From: Anaerolineae bacterium | GTDB lineage: Bacteria; Chloroflexota; Anaerolineae; Anaerolineales; UBA4823 | DNA: 64,000 nucleotides | Assembly (NCBI GenBank): GCA_003327455.1 | Contig: QOQU01000011.1 | Coordinates: 62,001-126,000, forward strand | Reading direction: 5' to 3' | Shown here: in pieces, positions 21,609 to 30,226 of the stretch | Layout: each line of letters starts with the position of its first letter | Numbering within the stretch: the first letter of the stretch is position 1 | Position numbers and translations under genes: made by a program | Notes under the pieces: model-generated | The model's input: the letters and a program-made list of their open reading frames with translations, nothing else | Database searches by the model: none | What the model was told of the DNA's origin: nothing

Positions 21609-22145
21609 TCAGCCCCGCGTGGAAATCCGATAGGCGCGCATCCATCCTCGCCGCAGCGGGCGGATGGCGGTCACTTCTAACCCTTCCACCTCTCCCGCAG
21701 TGGTCAGATTGCCCTGCAACCATCCTCCCAGAGGTCTGGCGAGCAGCAGGCTCAGCCCGCTCAGTGAGATCGCCAGCGGCAGGCGTTCGAGTTTATCGCG
21801 CAGACGCTTTCCCGAACCGGCGAAGGCAAGCAGCGTTGCAAACCCGCTCAGCAGGGCGGCGGCGGCAAGGTTAGTGCCACAAAAGGGATGGATGGCCAGT
21901 TTGCGCTCGCCGTTGCGCAGGCGCTGTAAGGCTTCGGTAACGCTTTCCTGAACCTCTTCGAGGCTGACATCCCCCAAAATCCAGAAACCGAAGAAGTCCG
22001 ACTGACCAGCCAGGCTGGTGTGCGGCTTGCGCCGCGCCAGCACGTGCAGGGTGGCGTGTTCCAGGGCATGGTTGCGCCGCACGCGGTTCAGCAAGCGAGG
22101 AAGCGAAAAGGGGCGGATTGAATCGTTCGGGCGAGCATATTCCAT
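21609..22145 (-). CDS. DUF6391-like membrane protein
   Basis: 178 residues with NRVRRNHALEHATLHVL near the N-terminus (residues about 21-36), a motif I associate with DUF6391, then FFGFWILGDVSLEEVQESV, IHPFCGTNLAAAALLSGFAT and hydrophobic stretches with a charged RPLRRGW tail. Biochemical role unknown. It is the first gene of a two-gene unit with holA; a TATAAT on the minus strand at 22264-22259 could serve it. Confidence 0.72.
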   Translation of the reverse strand: MEYARPNDSIRPFSLPRLLNRVRRNHALEHATLHVLARRKPHTSLAGQSDFFGFWILGDVSLEEVQESVTEALQRLRNGERKLAIHPFCGTNLAAAALLSGFATLLAFAGSGKRLRDKLERLPLAISLSGLSLLLARPLGGWLQGNLTTAGEVEGLEVTAIRPLRRGWMRAYRISTRG

Positions 22146-22339
22146 ATCTTGATCCTTTCAGAGGGAGAACGTTCAGCTTTCTGCGCGTTCTCCACAGGGT
22201 TAACCTTGCCAGGTGGAGATCGCCGGTAGTAGAAAGAAAGCACCCGGTTCAGGATTGAATTATATCAACCATGCTTGACTCTGATCTGATTTTAATATAA
22301 CATACGAATGAGCCCCCTGCACCCAAAACGCACCACGCG

Positions 22340-23248
22340 TTACGCCCCGGATAGCGCCAGAAACACATCCTCCAGGCTGGCTTCGATTGCCTGCAGGCGC
22401 GCCGCGCCAAAGCCTGCCTGTTGCAATTCCTGGAGCAGGCGGTCTGGCGCCACCTCTCTGGGCAAGATCACCCGCAGATGATCACCGCTCAAACCAACTC
22501 GCAGCGGCAGCCCCGAGGCCTCCAAAAAGGACAGGGCATCGATTAACGGGGTAGCAAAAACATCATACGCCAGACCGGGCAGGACTTCTTTTTTCAACTG
22601 CGCAGGTGTATCCAGCGCCAGTAGTTTTCCCTCGCGCATGATCCCTACTCTGCCACAGTACTCGGCTTCATCCATATAATGGGTGGTGACCAGCGCCGTT
22701 ACTCCCTCGTTGACCAGTTCATAGATCAAATCCCAAAAGGCACGCCGCGCGGTTGGATCAACTCCGCTGGTCGGTTCATCCAGAAAGAGCAGTTGAGGAT
22801 GATGGACAATGGCAATGGCGAGGGCAAGCCGTTGTTTCCAGCCAGTTGATAGATCGCTGACCCTTGTGCGCCGCTGAGCGGTCAACTCCACCCGCGCCAG
22901 GGCGTCCTGAATCTGAGCCTCGTTACGCACGCCATAAACCCCGGCGTAAAAGCGCAGGTTTTCTTCAACGGTCAGTTCATGGTAAAGCGAAAATTTTTGC
23001 GACATATACCCACATTCACGGCGGATGGCTTCAGATTGGCGACGGATGTCGTAACCCAGCACCTGGGCGCTGCCTTCGCTGGGCAGGAGCAATCCCAACA
23101 ACATGCGGATCGTGGTGGTTTTGCCGCTGCCGTTCGGGCCAAGATAGCCGACGACCTCCCCGCGCTGCACGGTGAAACTGACGTGATCGACGGCAGTGAA
23201 ATCGCCAAAGCGTTTGGTCAATCCCTCCGCTCGAATGACTTCATCCAC
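22340..23248 (-). CDS. ABC exporter ATP-binding protein (second ATPase of efflux operon)
   Basis: I choose a GTG start at 23248 (302 residues), with GGAGGAAAAG just upstream inside the preceding gene; the longer open frame is a shadow of that gene. Walker A GPNGSGKTT, signature LSTGWKQ (unusual in place of LSGGQ), Walker B LLFLDEPTSGVDP, and a C-terminal extension typical of multidrug CcmA/YbhF-type ATPases. It is coupled to the first ATPase by an 8-nt overlap. Together they look like a split version of the double-ATPase YbhF. Confidence 0.9.
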   Translation of the reverse strand: MDEVIRAEGLTKRFGDFTAVDHVSFTVQRGEVVGYLGPNGSGKTTTIRMLLGLLLPSEGSAQVLGYDIRRQSEAIRRECGYMSQKFSLYHELTVEENLRFYAGVYGVRNEAQIQDALARVELTAQRRTRVSDLSTGWKQRLALAIAIVHHPQLLFLDEPTSGVDPTARRAFWDLIYELVNEGVTALVTTHYMDEAEYCGRVGIMREGKLLALDTPAQLKKEVLPGLAYDVFATPLIDALSFLEASGLPLRVGLSGDHLRVILPREVAPDRLLQELQQAGFGAARLQAIEASLEDVFLALSGA

Positions 23249-24224
23249 GGCTCTTTTCCTCCAGGAGGGCGATGAACACATCTTCCAGTTGGGCTTCGAT
23301 GGGGCGGAGAGTTGTGATATTGCCTCCAGCCTGAACGGCGCGCGCTTGCAAACGGGCAGCAATCTGCTCCCGCTCTTCTGCCGACACCCGCAGGTGCAGA
23401 CGGTCTCCGAAACGTTGGGCGTTGAACACGCCCGGCTCTTGCAAAGCAAGTTGGCGCAGGAGAGGTAACGGTTCTCCGCTCACTTCGAGGATACTGCCGG
23501 TCAAGCCTGCCCGCAGACTGGCTGGTGTGCCTTCGATTAAGATCTTTCCCTGACGCATGAAATGGACGCGATGGCAACGTGAGGCTTCGTCCATGTAAGG
23601 TGTGCTGACCAGGATAGCCGTTTGCTCCTGCGCTGCCAGGCGGATGATCAGTTGCCAGAAATCCTGACGGGTCACCGGGTCTACGCCAGTGGTGGGTTCG
23701 TCCAACAGGATGACGTGCGGTGAATGCACCAACGCGGCTGCCAGACCGAGCTTTTGTTTCATCCCGCCCGAGAGTTTGCCAGCCAGGCGATCTTTGAAGT
23801 CCACCAGACCGACAAATTCCAGGATGTTCAGGCAGCGCGGCAACCACTCTTCGCGCCGCACGCCGCGCGCTTCGGCAAAGAAACGGATATTCTCCATCAC
23901 GGTCAATTCTTCGTAAAGAGAAAAGCGCTGCGGCAGATATCCGATCTGTGCCCGCGCCTGTTCTGTCTGGCGTTGAATGTCGTAGCCACCCACTCGAATC
24001 CAGCCGCCGTCTAATTTCATTGCTCCACAAATCAGGCGTAATGTGGTCGTCTTTCCCGCTCCATCCGGACCAACCAGACCGACGATCTCCCCTTGCTTCA
24101 CCGTGATCGTTACCTGATCCACCGCGCAAAGGCTGCCAAAGCGTTTGGTGATCTCGCTTGCCTCGATGAGCGCTATTTTGTCGTTCGGTGTCGTTCCTTC
24201 TAATGGAGGCGTGGGTTGAGCCAT
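23241..24224 (-). CDS. ABC exporter ATP-binding protein (first ATPase of efflux operon)
   Basis: 327 residues: Walker A GPDGAGKTT, signature LSGGMKQ, Walker B VILLDEPTTGVDP, switch His in LVSTPYMDEA where a histidine is usually present but a Pro-Tyr pair stands here. In YbhF-like proteins the first ATPase half carries the same GPDGAGKTT spelling. It lies downstream of the HlyD-type adaptor in the TetR-led operon. Confidence 0.92.
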   Translation of the reverse strand: MAQPTPPLEGTTPNDKIALIEASEITKRFGSLCAVDQVTITVKQGEIVGLVGPDGAGKTTTLRLICGAMKLDGGWIRVGGYDIQRQTEQARAQIGYLPQRFSLYEELTVMENIRFFAEARGVRREEWLPRCLNILEFVGLVDFKDRLAGKLSGGMKQKLGLAAALVHSPHVILLDEPTTGVDPVTRQDFWQLIIRLAAQEQTAILVSTPYMDEASRCHRVHFMRQGKILIEGTPASLRAGLTGSILEVSGEPLPLLRQLALQEPGVFNAQRFGDRLHLRVSAEEREQIAARLQARAVQAGGNITTLRPIEAQLEDVFIALLEEKSRG

Positions 24225-24257
24225 GGTTTTCCCTGTTGCGGAATTGCTTACGGGTGG

Positions 24258-25784
24258 TTATGGAACGAAGCGTACATCCACCGGCATACCGGGTTTTAGT
24301 TTGCCCTGTGGGTTACTCAATTGCAGTTCGATGGCAAAGACAGTCGTGCGGCGACCTTCTTCGGTTTGGACGTTGCGGGGGGTAAATTCAGCCTGATCGC
24401 TGATCCTCTTTACCACAGCCTGAAAGCGCTCGCCGGGGAAGGAATCGGCTGTGACGACTGCCGTCATCCCCAGATGAATCTGCCCATACTGATCTTCGGG
24501 GACGTAAACGGTGACGGTCAATTCATCCAGGTTGCCCAGCACAATGGCAGTAGCGCCGGCTTGCACCACCTCGCCGACCTCAATCGCCCGGCTGAGCACC
24601 ACCCCGTTCAGCGGGGCATAGACGGTCAGTTTGGCAAGCTGGGTTTCAATGAGATTGACTTCCGCCTGAGCCTGGGCAACGGCAGCCTGGGCTTGTTCCA
24701 GTTTCGCTTCGGCTTGCGAGACGCCAGTTTGCGCCTGTTCCAGGGCTGCCTGAGCCTGTTTGAGGCTGCTCTCTGCTGCCAGAATTTGCAACGAATCGCC
24801 GCCGCGGTATTGCGCCACCAGCCGATCCTGGGCGAGTTCATACAGCTCAATCGCCACCATCCAGCGGGCACGCGCCTCGATAATCGCTTTGGAAAGTTTG
24901 ACCTCTTTGAGCAGGTTGAGATATTCCTTCTGAGCTGCCTCCAGTTCGGCTTTGGCTTGATCGTAAACTTCCTGGGCGGCGTCTTCCAGGGCTTGCTCGG
25001 CAGTTTCAAAAGTCGTTTGATCGGCGTGCTCGTCTTCGTTGTTGCTAACAGTTGAGCGGTCTTCCTCATCTTCTTCTTCATCGTCCTCATTGGCAGCTTC
25101 GGCACGGTCGAGGGTCTCTTCGGCGATCTCAAAGGCAACTCGGGCTACGGCAAGCCGATCTTCTGCCTGCAAGAACTGTTCGTAACCTGCCTCTTCTAAG
25201 AGGGCGCGATAGGCGGCGTGGGCATCCTCCACAGCCTGCCGGGCAGTCTCGACCTCTTTTTCGAGCGCAGCGATTTGTTCGCTTTTCTCAAAATACCAGA
25301 CCGGCAAATTGAACTGGTAAGGGACGCTCTCCCGCCAGGCTTTCTCGCGGGCGCGTTCATCGCTTTTACGCGCCGTCTCAATCGCAATCCGGTACTGGGT
25401 TTGGGCGAGTTCGAGATTTGCCTGGGCAAGGGATAGATTTGCCCGGGCAGCCTGGACACCGCTCTCGGCTGCCTTCAAACCAGCCCTGGCAGCCTCCAGA
25501 GCGGCTAAGGCGCGCTGGTGCTGGGAAGAAAGGAGGGCGTCATCCAGGCGAAACAGGGCTTCGCCAGCCTGTACCGTCTGACCTTCTTCTACCCAAACCT
25601 CGCTGACCTTGCCGGAGATTTCCGCAGCCAGATTGACTTCAACCGTTTCCACCGTCCCAGAGGCTTTCAAAGCCCCATTCACCCCCAGCGAGCGCTGGCG
25701 CAACCAGGCATAGACGCCATAACTGCTGAAAAGGATGACAAGAAGGATGGGGAGGATCCAACGTTTTTGATGAGCCATCGTCAT
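24258..25784 (-). CDS. HlyD-family membrane-fusion adaptor
   Basis: 508 residues: an N-terminal membrane anchor (ILPILLVILFSSYGVYAWL), a lipoyl half (EISGKVSEVWVEEGQTVQAG), a very long coiled coil (about 85-390; Ala/Gln/Glu-rich with an acidic ANEDDEEEDEEDR insert near 240) and the returning half with VYAPLNGVVLSRAIEVGEVV and a beta-barrel domain. It links the inner-membrane ABC exporter to the outside. The coiled coil is longer than in typical YbhG proteins. Confidence 0.92.
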   Translation of the reverse strand: MTMAHQKRWILPILLVILFSSYGVYAWLRQRSLGVNGALKASGTVETVEVNLAAEISGKVSEVWVEEGQTVQAGEALFRLDDALLSSQHQRALAALEAARAGLKAAESGVQAARANLSLAQANLELAQTQYRIAIETARKSDERAREKAWRESVPYQFNLPVWYFEKSEQIAALEKEVETARQAVEDAHAAYRALLEEAGYEQFLQAEDRLAVARVAFEIAEETLDRAEAANEDDEEEDEEDRSTVSNNEDEHADQTTFETAEQALEDAAQEVYDQAKAELEAAQKEYLNLLKEVKLSKAIIEARARWMVAIELYELAQDRLVAQYRGGDSLQILAAESSLKQAQAALEQAQTGVSQAEAKLEQAQAAVAQAQAEVNLIETQLAKLTVYAPLNGVVLSRAIEVGEVVQAGATAIVLGNLDELTVTVYVPEDQYGQIHLGMTAVVTADSFPGERFQAVVKRISDQAEFTPRNVQTEEGRRTTVFAIELQLSNPQGKLKPGMPVDVRFVP

Positions 25785-25798
25785 TCTCCTGCTTGAGA

Positions 25799-26932
25799 TT
25801 AATCCAATCGCTTGCGAAAGCGGCGGGCTGCAGCACCCATCAACACCGCTCCAAAGATGGTCAAAGCGAGCACCTGCTCTCTCAAAACACTCAATTCAAC
25901 CCCTTTGAGGAGCAGGGCGCGAATGATGACCAGATAGTACCGTAAGGGAAAGAAATACGAGATCCATTGCAACACTTTGGGCATCGCTTCGAGGGGAAAG
26001 AAAAAACCCGAAAGGAAAATGCTGGGAAGCAAGGTCATCCAGACGGTCAACATGGCTTCCTGTTGCGTGTTGGCAATGGTAGAACCAAACAGACCGATGC
26101 CCAGGCTGGAAAGCAGAAAGAGACCCGAAAGCGCCAGAATCAAGCCGAGATCGCCCCGCACCGGCACATCGAACCACCAGGCTCCCAAAACCAAAACCTC
26201 AATGGCGTTGATGATCGCCAGCACGACATAAGGGAAGAGCTTTCCAATCACCAGTTCAAGGGGACGGATGGGAGTGACGATCAATTGTTCGATTGTGCCG
26301 CGCTCGCGTTCGCGCACAATTGCCGTAGCGGTGAGAATCGAGGTCAGAGCGTATAAGATCATCCCGATCACGCCCGGGATCATGAAATAGGCGCTGACCA
26401 GATCGGGGTTGTACCACACCTGCGTGCGGACTTCCAGTGGGGATTGGAGCTGGTTGCTATACCCCTGGCGTTGGGTGCGTTCCGTCAGGATGGTTGTGGC
26501 ATGGGCTTGTCCGATCAATTGAGCGGCGGATAGAGCGGTCGAGGCGACAGTGGGATCGCTGCCATCCAGGACAAAGGCGACGCTTGCCTGTTCACCGCTG
26601 TGCAGCTTTTTGCCATAGTCCGGCGGGATGATCAAACCAGCCCGCACAACGCCGCGATCGATCAGATCGCGCAATTCGCCCTCCGAGTCGACAACGTGGT
26701 CAATGCGGAAATAATCTGCGGCGCGATAGGCATCCAGCAAACGGCGGGCAGCCGAACTGTGATCCCGATCAAGAACCGCCAGAGGGACATTGCGCACGTC
26801 ATTGGTCGCCGCATAGCCAAGCAAGAAAAGTTGCATAATGGGGATGATGATGATCAATGCCAGCGTGCGCGGATCACGACGAATCTGGATAAATTCTTTT
26901 CGAATCAGGGCAATCAAGCGCGAATTGATCAT
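25799..26932 (-). CDS. ABC-2 type efflux permease
   Basis: 377 residues with the ABC-2 layout: one N-terminal helix (TLALIIIIPIMQLFLLGYA), a large extracytoplasmic domain, then five helices (for example GVIGMILYALTSILTATAIV with the adjacent RERERGTIEQLIVTP coupling motif). YbhS/YbhR family. Only one permease is present beside two ATPases, so it probably works as a homodimer or pairs with a permease encoded elsewhere. It overlaps the tetR stop by 4 nt. Confidence 0.92.
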   Translation of the reverse strand: MINSRLIALIRKEFIQIRRDPRTLALIIIIPIMQLFLLGYAATNDVRNVPLAVLDRDHSSAARRLLDAYRAADYFRIDHVVDSEGELRDLIDRGVVRAGLIIPPDYGKKLHSGEQASVAFVLDGSDPTVASTALSAAQLIGQAHATTILTERTQRQGYSNQLQSPLEVRTQVWYNPDLVSAYFMIPGVIGMILYALTSILTATAIVRERERGTIEQLIVTPIRPLELVIGKLFPYVVLAIINAIEVLVLGAWWFDVPVRGDLGLILALSGLFLLSSLGIGLFGSTIANTQQEAMLTVWMTLLPSIFLSGFFFPLEAMPKVLQWISYFFPLRYYLVIIRALLLKGVELSVLREQVLALTIFGAVLMGAAARRFRKRLD

Positions 26933-27537
26933 GCTGACTTCTCCTCCGCCAGAATACCGTGCAGGAAAATATCGACAAAATCATCCAGGACATGGGCATC
27001 GCCGCCCAGGGTTGGATTGTTGCCGGCGATAAAGCGGGTAACATAATAGGCAAAAAACATCCCCAGGAAAGCCCTGGCCAAGACAAAGGGAGCAAAGGGA
27101 CGGAGGTTGCTATTTCTGGCAACGAAATTTTGGATGAAAGCAGTTAACATCGGTTCGTTCTTTTCCAGCAAGCGCGGGATGTGAGCGGCGCGAAATTCAA
27201 CCAGTTCGATGAAAAAGAGATTGAGGAAATCGTGCCGTTGATCTAAATGAGCAGCGATAAATTGAGCGGCGCGATGGACAAAATCAGGGATATCGGGAGC
27301 CTGCATCTGCGCCAGCCTGGGTAAAATTTCAAAGATCGGGTGGTAGCGTTCTAAGACGGCAACGAAGATTTGCTCTTTGTTTTGAAAGTGATTGTAAATG
27401 CTGGCGACAGCCAGGTTGGCAGCCTGAGCGATCTGGCGCATGGAGGTGCCGTGGTAACCGTTCTGGATGAACAACCGATAGGCAGCCTGTAAAATTGCCT
27501 CAGAAGTGGACTCGCCGCGCGAGAGCCTTTCAGCCAT
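26929..27537 (-). CDS. TetR/AcrR-family repressor of the efflux operon
   Basis: 202 residues. The N-terminal HTH reads STSEAILQAAYRLFIQNGYHG followed by TSMRQIAQAANLAVASIYNHF (about 10-55), with a helical ligand-binding domain after it. It is the first gene of the operon tetR-permease-hlyD-ABC-ABC. A 14-bp perfect palindrome lies immediately upstream, so it probably represses its own operon until an effector binds. Confidence 0.93.
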   Translation of the reverse strand: MAERLSRGESTSEAILQAAYRLFIQNGYHGTSMRQIAQAANLAVASIYNHFQNKEQIFVAVLERYHPIFEILPRLAQMQAPDIPDFVHRAAQFIAAHLDQRHDFLNLFFIELVEFRAAHIPRLLEKNEPMLTAFIQNFVARNSNLRPFAPFVLARAFLGMFFAYYVTRFIAGNNPTLGGDAHVLDDFVDIFLHGILAEEKSA

Positions 27538-27563
27538 CCTTTGACCTCCGATTGATTCACAAA

Positions 27564-27609
27564 AACGAACGTTCGTTCATATTGTGACACGAAAAACACT
27601 TCCTGTCAA
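27564..27609 (-). promoter_or_regulatory. tetR promoter and palindromic operator
   Basis: On the minus strand TTGACA (27609-27604), 17 bp, CACAAT (27586-27581), then the perfect palindrome AACGAACGTTCGTT (27577-27564), which covers the expected start of transcription 27 nt before the tetR ATG. A typical place for an autorepressor site. Confidence 0.75.
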
Positions 27610-27687
27610 GGGAGAATGTTTCCCGTTTGGCAGAACCCGGTGCGTATTCGAGAAGTGATCCAATGCCCCCGCCTGTTGAGGATCGCG

Positions 27688-27849
27688 CCCGGCTGGGTTT
27701 AGCAGACGTCCGGGTTAGCAGACGTCCCGTCTGCGGTTGCCCCCGGCTGGGTTTAGCAGACGTCCGGGTTAGCAGACGTCTCGTCTGCCGTTGCCCCCGG
27801 CTGGGTCAGCAGACGTCCGGGTTAGCAGACGTCCCGTCTGCGGTTGCGC
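27688..27849. repeat. 54-bp tandem repeat, three copies
   Basis: Units begin with CCCGGCTGGG at 27688, 27742 and 27796. Each contains two AGCAGACGTC boxes; the second forms the hairpin GCAGACG-TCC-CGTCTGC. The period is a multiple of three, so an open frame crosses it, but I see no coding signal beyond that. Confidence 0.85.
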
Positions 27850-28086
27850 CTCTCGCCGATAGTCAGCGCTCGGGACGCGCCAATGCTCAGCGGGCGATCA
27901 TATTGAGCGGATTTTCTATGTTCTGAGGCAGGATTTCCGTCCGCCCGAAGCCGCTAGGACAAAATGAATTTCGCTCTACTTCGATGGCGGTGTGGGTGAT
28001 GGCCTGGGGATTGTATGAGCAGGGAGATTTTGGAGAAGGTTATCGGGCAGGCTAAAAGCCCGCCGCCATTCTCTATTGTTTTCACT

Positions 28087-28580
28087 GTTTTAATGCGCTG
28101 ACGGGTGGAGAAGGATACGACGTGTATCGGGCAAGAGAGATGAACTCAGGCGAGACGCCTGAGTCCCCAGGGGAGGGTTTAGTCTTAACGCGCTGACGGG
28201 TGGGTGACGATTCGGCGTGTAGCGTGCGAGAGGGATGTTCTCAGGCGAGACGCCTGAGTCCCCAGGGGAGGGTTTAGTCTTAACGCGCTGACGGGTGGGT
28301 GACGATTCGGCGTGTAGCGTGCGAGAGGGATGTTCTCAGGCGAGACGCCTGAGTCCCCAGGGGAGGGTTTAGTCTTAACGCCCTGACAGGTGGAGAAGGA
28401 TGCGCCGTGTAGCGGGCGAGAGGAATGTTCTCAGGCGAGACGCCTGAGTCCCCAGGAGAGGGTTTAGTCTTAACGTCCTGAGGGGTGGAGGAGGATGCGG
28501 ATACTCACAAGAATGGGCTATTAATTTTTTCCAGATGATGGGGGTTCTTAATGCTCTGACGGGTGAAGGGGGATTCGGAT
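28087..28580 (-). CRISPR. Degenerate CRISPR-derived tandem units
   Basis: Repeat-like 36-mers start at 28087, 28182, 28277, 28372, 28467 and 28545. The copy at 28182 matches the intact array repeat at 26 of 36 positions. The middle four start exactly 95 bp apart. The 59 bp between repeats are nearly the same each time and carry the hairpin CTCAGGCG-AGA-CGCCTGAG, so they are not normal spacers. This looks like array-derived DNA amplified as 95-bp units. No cas gene nearby. Confidence 0.7.
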
Positions 28581-28667
28581 TTGTTCAGTCGGGACGAGCG
28601 CATCACGAGGGGGGTGGTTGAGTTGTAGTTTTCTTATGCTGAGGGGCGGCGAGGGATTTGGCATTCA

Positions 28668-28702
28668 GGTGACTGTCATCTGCAGGATGACAGTCACCTT
28701 TT
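28668..28702. repeat. Hairpin distal to the spacer-less CRISPR repeat
   Basis: A perfect 13-bp stem GGTGACTGTCATC (28668-28680) and GATGACAGTCACC (28686-28698) with a TGCAG loop, followed by TTTT. The same element, with one changed base, ends the large array at 41060-41094. On the plus strand it has the form of a terminator. Confidence 0.85.
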
Positions 28703-28703
28703 G

Positions 28704-28739
28704 GAGGAAATGCCCTGACGGGCGGACAAGGATTCGGGC
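28704..28739 (-). CRISPR. Single CRISPR repeat abutting a leader (spacer-less locus)
   Basis: Matches the array repeat of 41.1-42.4 kb at 30 of 36 positions. Its left six bases carry the same degeneration (GAGGAA) as the terminal repeat of that array at 41096, while its right end abuts the same leader sequence as the array's first repeat. No spacer lies between. Confidence 0.75.
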
Positions 28740-28990
28740 CCCGATTGCTCTCTTTTTCACAAGCCCCACTTTTCCCCTTCTTTCTGCCTCAACTCTACCT
28801 CAGGCGCCCCACTTTGCACCTGTTTTCGGCTGGATAGGGCTTGTTTTCTCCCACTTTTTAAGGTTCGAGGTCATTTTGCGTACCCCCCTCCCAATTTGAG
28901 CCTGTTTTGCCCCTTTTTCAAGGGGGGGTGCGCAAAACCGATTTTCTGAGATGCATTATACCCGATTTCTCTGCCTTGACAAGGTTTTTT
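28740..28990 (-). promoter_or_regulatory. CRISPR leader, copy 1
   Basis: Collinear with the leader at 42395-42650 over about 250 bp. Contains a minus-strand promoter TTGTCA (28982-28977), 16 bp, TATAAT (28960-28955), and a 15-bp inverted repeat TTTTGCGTACCCCCC (28874-28888) with GGGGGGTGCGCAAAA (28923-28937). Transcription would run left through the single repeat. Confidence 0.75.
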
Positions 28991-29340
28991 ACGTTTGCAA
29001 GGCGGATTTGGTTTTCAGGCTGACTGCGCTTTGCGCATGGCTAAGCCTGCATTTGGAATTTCATCTCGTGCATATCAGGCAAGCCCGGCGGTACTTTCGG
29101 GCGTACCGCCGACCCTGGTCGGTAATACCCGGCGACGAAGACCAGGCACAGCCTGGCGTTACGGAAGTCAAACCGGGCAAGCGTGGCGATACATACTTCG
29201 TCTCGAAGGGCGAGGGACGTCGCGACAGGCGGAAGCCTGGGCTACAAAACCGCTACCGATGACGGATACCAGGCAAGCCTGGCGGTACACAACCCTGGCA
29301 AGCCTGGCGGTACAGGACACAAACCCGCCAGGTACTGCGC
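28991..29340. repeat. Dispersed AAGCCTGGCGGTAC repeats
   Basis: A gene-free stretch with repeated segments: GGCAAGCCCGGCGGTAC (about 29079), CAGGCACAGCCTGGCGTTAC (about 29143), GGGCAAGCGTGGCGATAC (about 29176), GGCAAGCCTGGCGGTAC (about 29273 and 29300). An open frame crosses it into the 29397 gene, but no start signal supports coding. It resembles a decayed intergenic repeat cluster. Confidence 0.6.
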
Positions 29341-29396
29341 GGTGTATAATACTGTTTACCTGGCTTTTTTTGCTCTACCTTCCTGAAGGAGGTCCG

Positions 29397-30221
29397 ATGA
29401 AACGCCTTCTTTCCCCTCTGCTCGGAAGCCTGTTGATCTTTTCGGCCGCTTTGGGTTTGCTTTTATCGCTTCTCGGCATCGTGGTCACCTGGGCATATCA
29501 GCCTGTCCTGACCAGCACGCTCCAGGAGCAGGTCCGCCTTGCCGAATCGGTCATGGAAAGCACAGCACAGGGGCTGGAAGTAGCCTCCCAGACCCTTGCG
29601 GCTACCCATCTGACCCTGCAAACGCTGGACGAAACGGTGCAAACCTTTTCTCAATCCATCACCGATACGCTGCCGTTGTTGGATACGATCGGCGAGATGG
29701 TTGGCAAAGACTTACCCGCCACGATTCAATCGACCCAAACTTCCCTCGATTCTGCCCAGCAGAGCGCGCGGGTAATTGAGGGCGTTTTGCGCACCCTGAC
29801 CGCCATCCCCTTTTTCCCCGGCGAACCGTACGCCCCGCAAGTCCCCCTTCATGTTGCCCTTGGCGATGTCTCTACCAGCCTGAATGGCTTACCTCCATCC
29901 TTTCGGGCAATGCAAGACAACCTCAACCGCTCGAGCGCCAACCTCGCCACGGCTCAAGCGGATATCCAAAATGTGCGTCATGAAGTGCGCCAGGTGAAGG
30001 ACAGCCTCCAGCAGGCGCAAGCGGTTTTAGGGCAATACCGCCAGGCTGCCCTGGGCTTGAGTGAGCAACTGGCGCAGGTGCAGCTTGCCGTTCCTCGCTG
30101 GACGCATTGGGGGGCGATCTTCCTGACCCTCTTTTGGGTCTGGCTGGGGACGGCGCAGATTGGCCTGCTCACCCAGGGAATCGAAATCACGCAACGGGCG
30201 AAGCGCAAGCCAGACGAATAA
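29397..30221 (+). CDS. Membrane protein with coiled-coil ectodomain
   Basis: 274 residues from ATG 29397, with AAGGAGG 5 nt upstream and TATAAT at 29345-29350. An N-terminal membrane segment (LLSLLGIVVTWAYQP region), a long helical region rich in Gln/Ser/Thr (about 40-235), and a C-terminal membrane segment (WGAIFLTLFWVWLGTAQIGLL). The layout suggests a two-pass protein with a helical exterior domain. No family recognised. It faces the convergent FAD oxidoreductase gene with only 5 nt between the two stops. Confidence 0.8.
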   Translation: MKRLLSPLLGSLLIFSAALGLLLSLLGIVVTWAYQPVLTSTLQEQVRLAESVMESTAQGLEVASQTLAATHLTLQTLDETVQTFSQSITDTLPLLDTIGEMVGKDLPATIQSTQTSLDSAQQSARVIEGVLRTLTAIPFFPGEPYAPQVPLHVALGDVSTSLNGLPPSFRAMQDNLNRSSANLATAQADIQNVRHEVRQVKDSLQQAQAVLGQYRQAALGLSEQLAQVQLAVPRWTHWGAIFLTLFWVWLGTAQIGLLTQGIEITQRAKRKPDE

Positions 30222-30226
30222 AGCGA

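Noticed and set aside
27627-27926. Open frame of 99 codons over the 54-bp repeats
   Set aside because: The frame exists only because the repeat period is divisible by three; no start signal and an Arg/Val repeat text without family features.
28995-29396. N-terminal extension of the 29397 gene
   Set aside because: It runs over AAGCCTGGCGGTAC repeats; a strong AAGGAGG and a TATAAT support the start at 29397.
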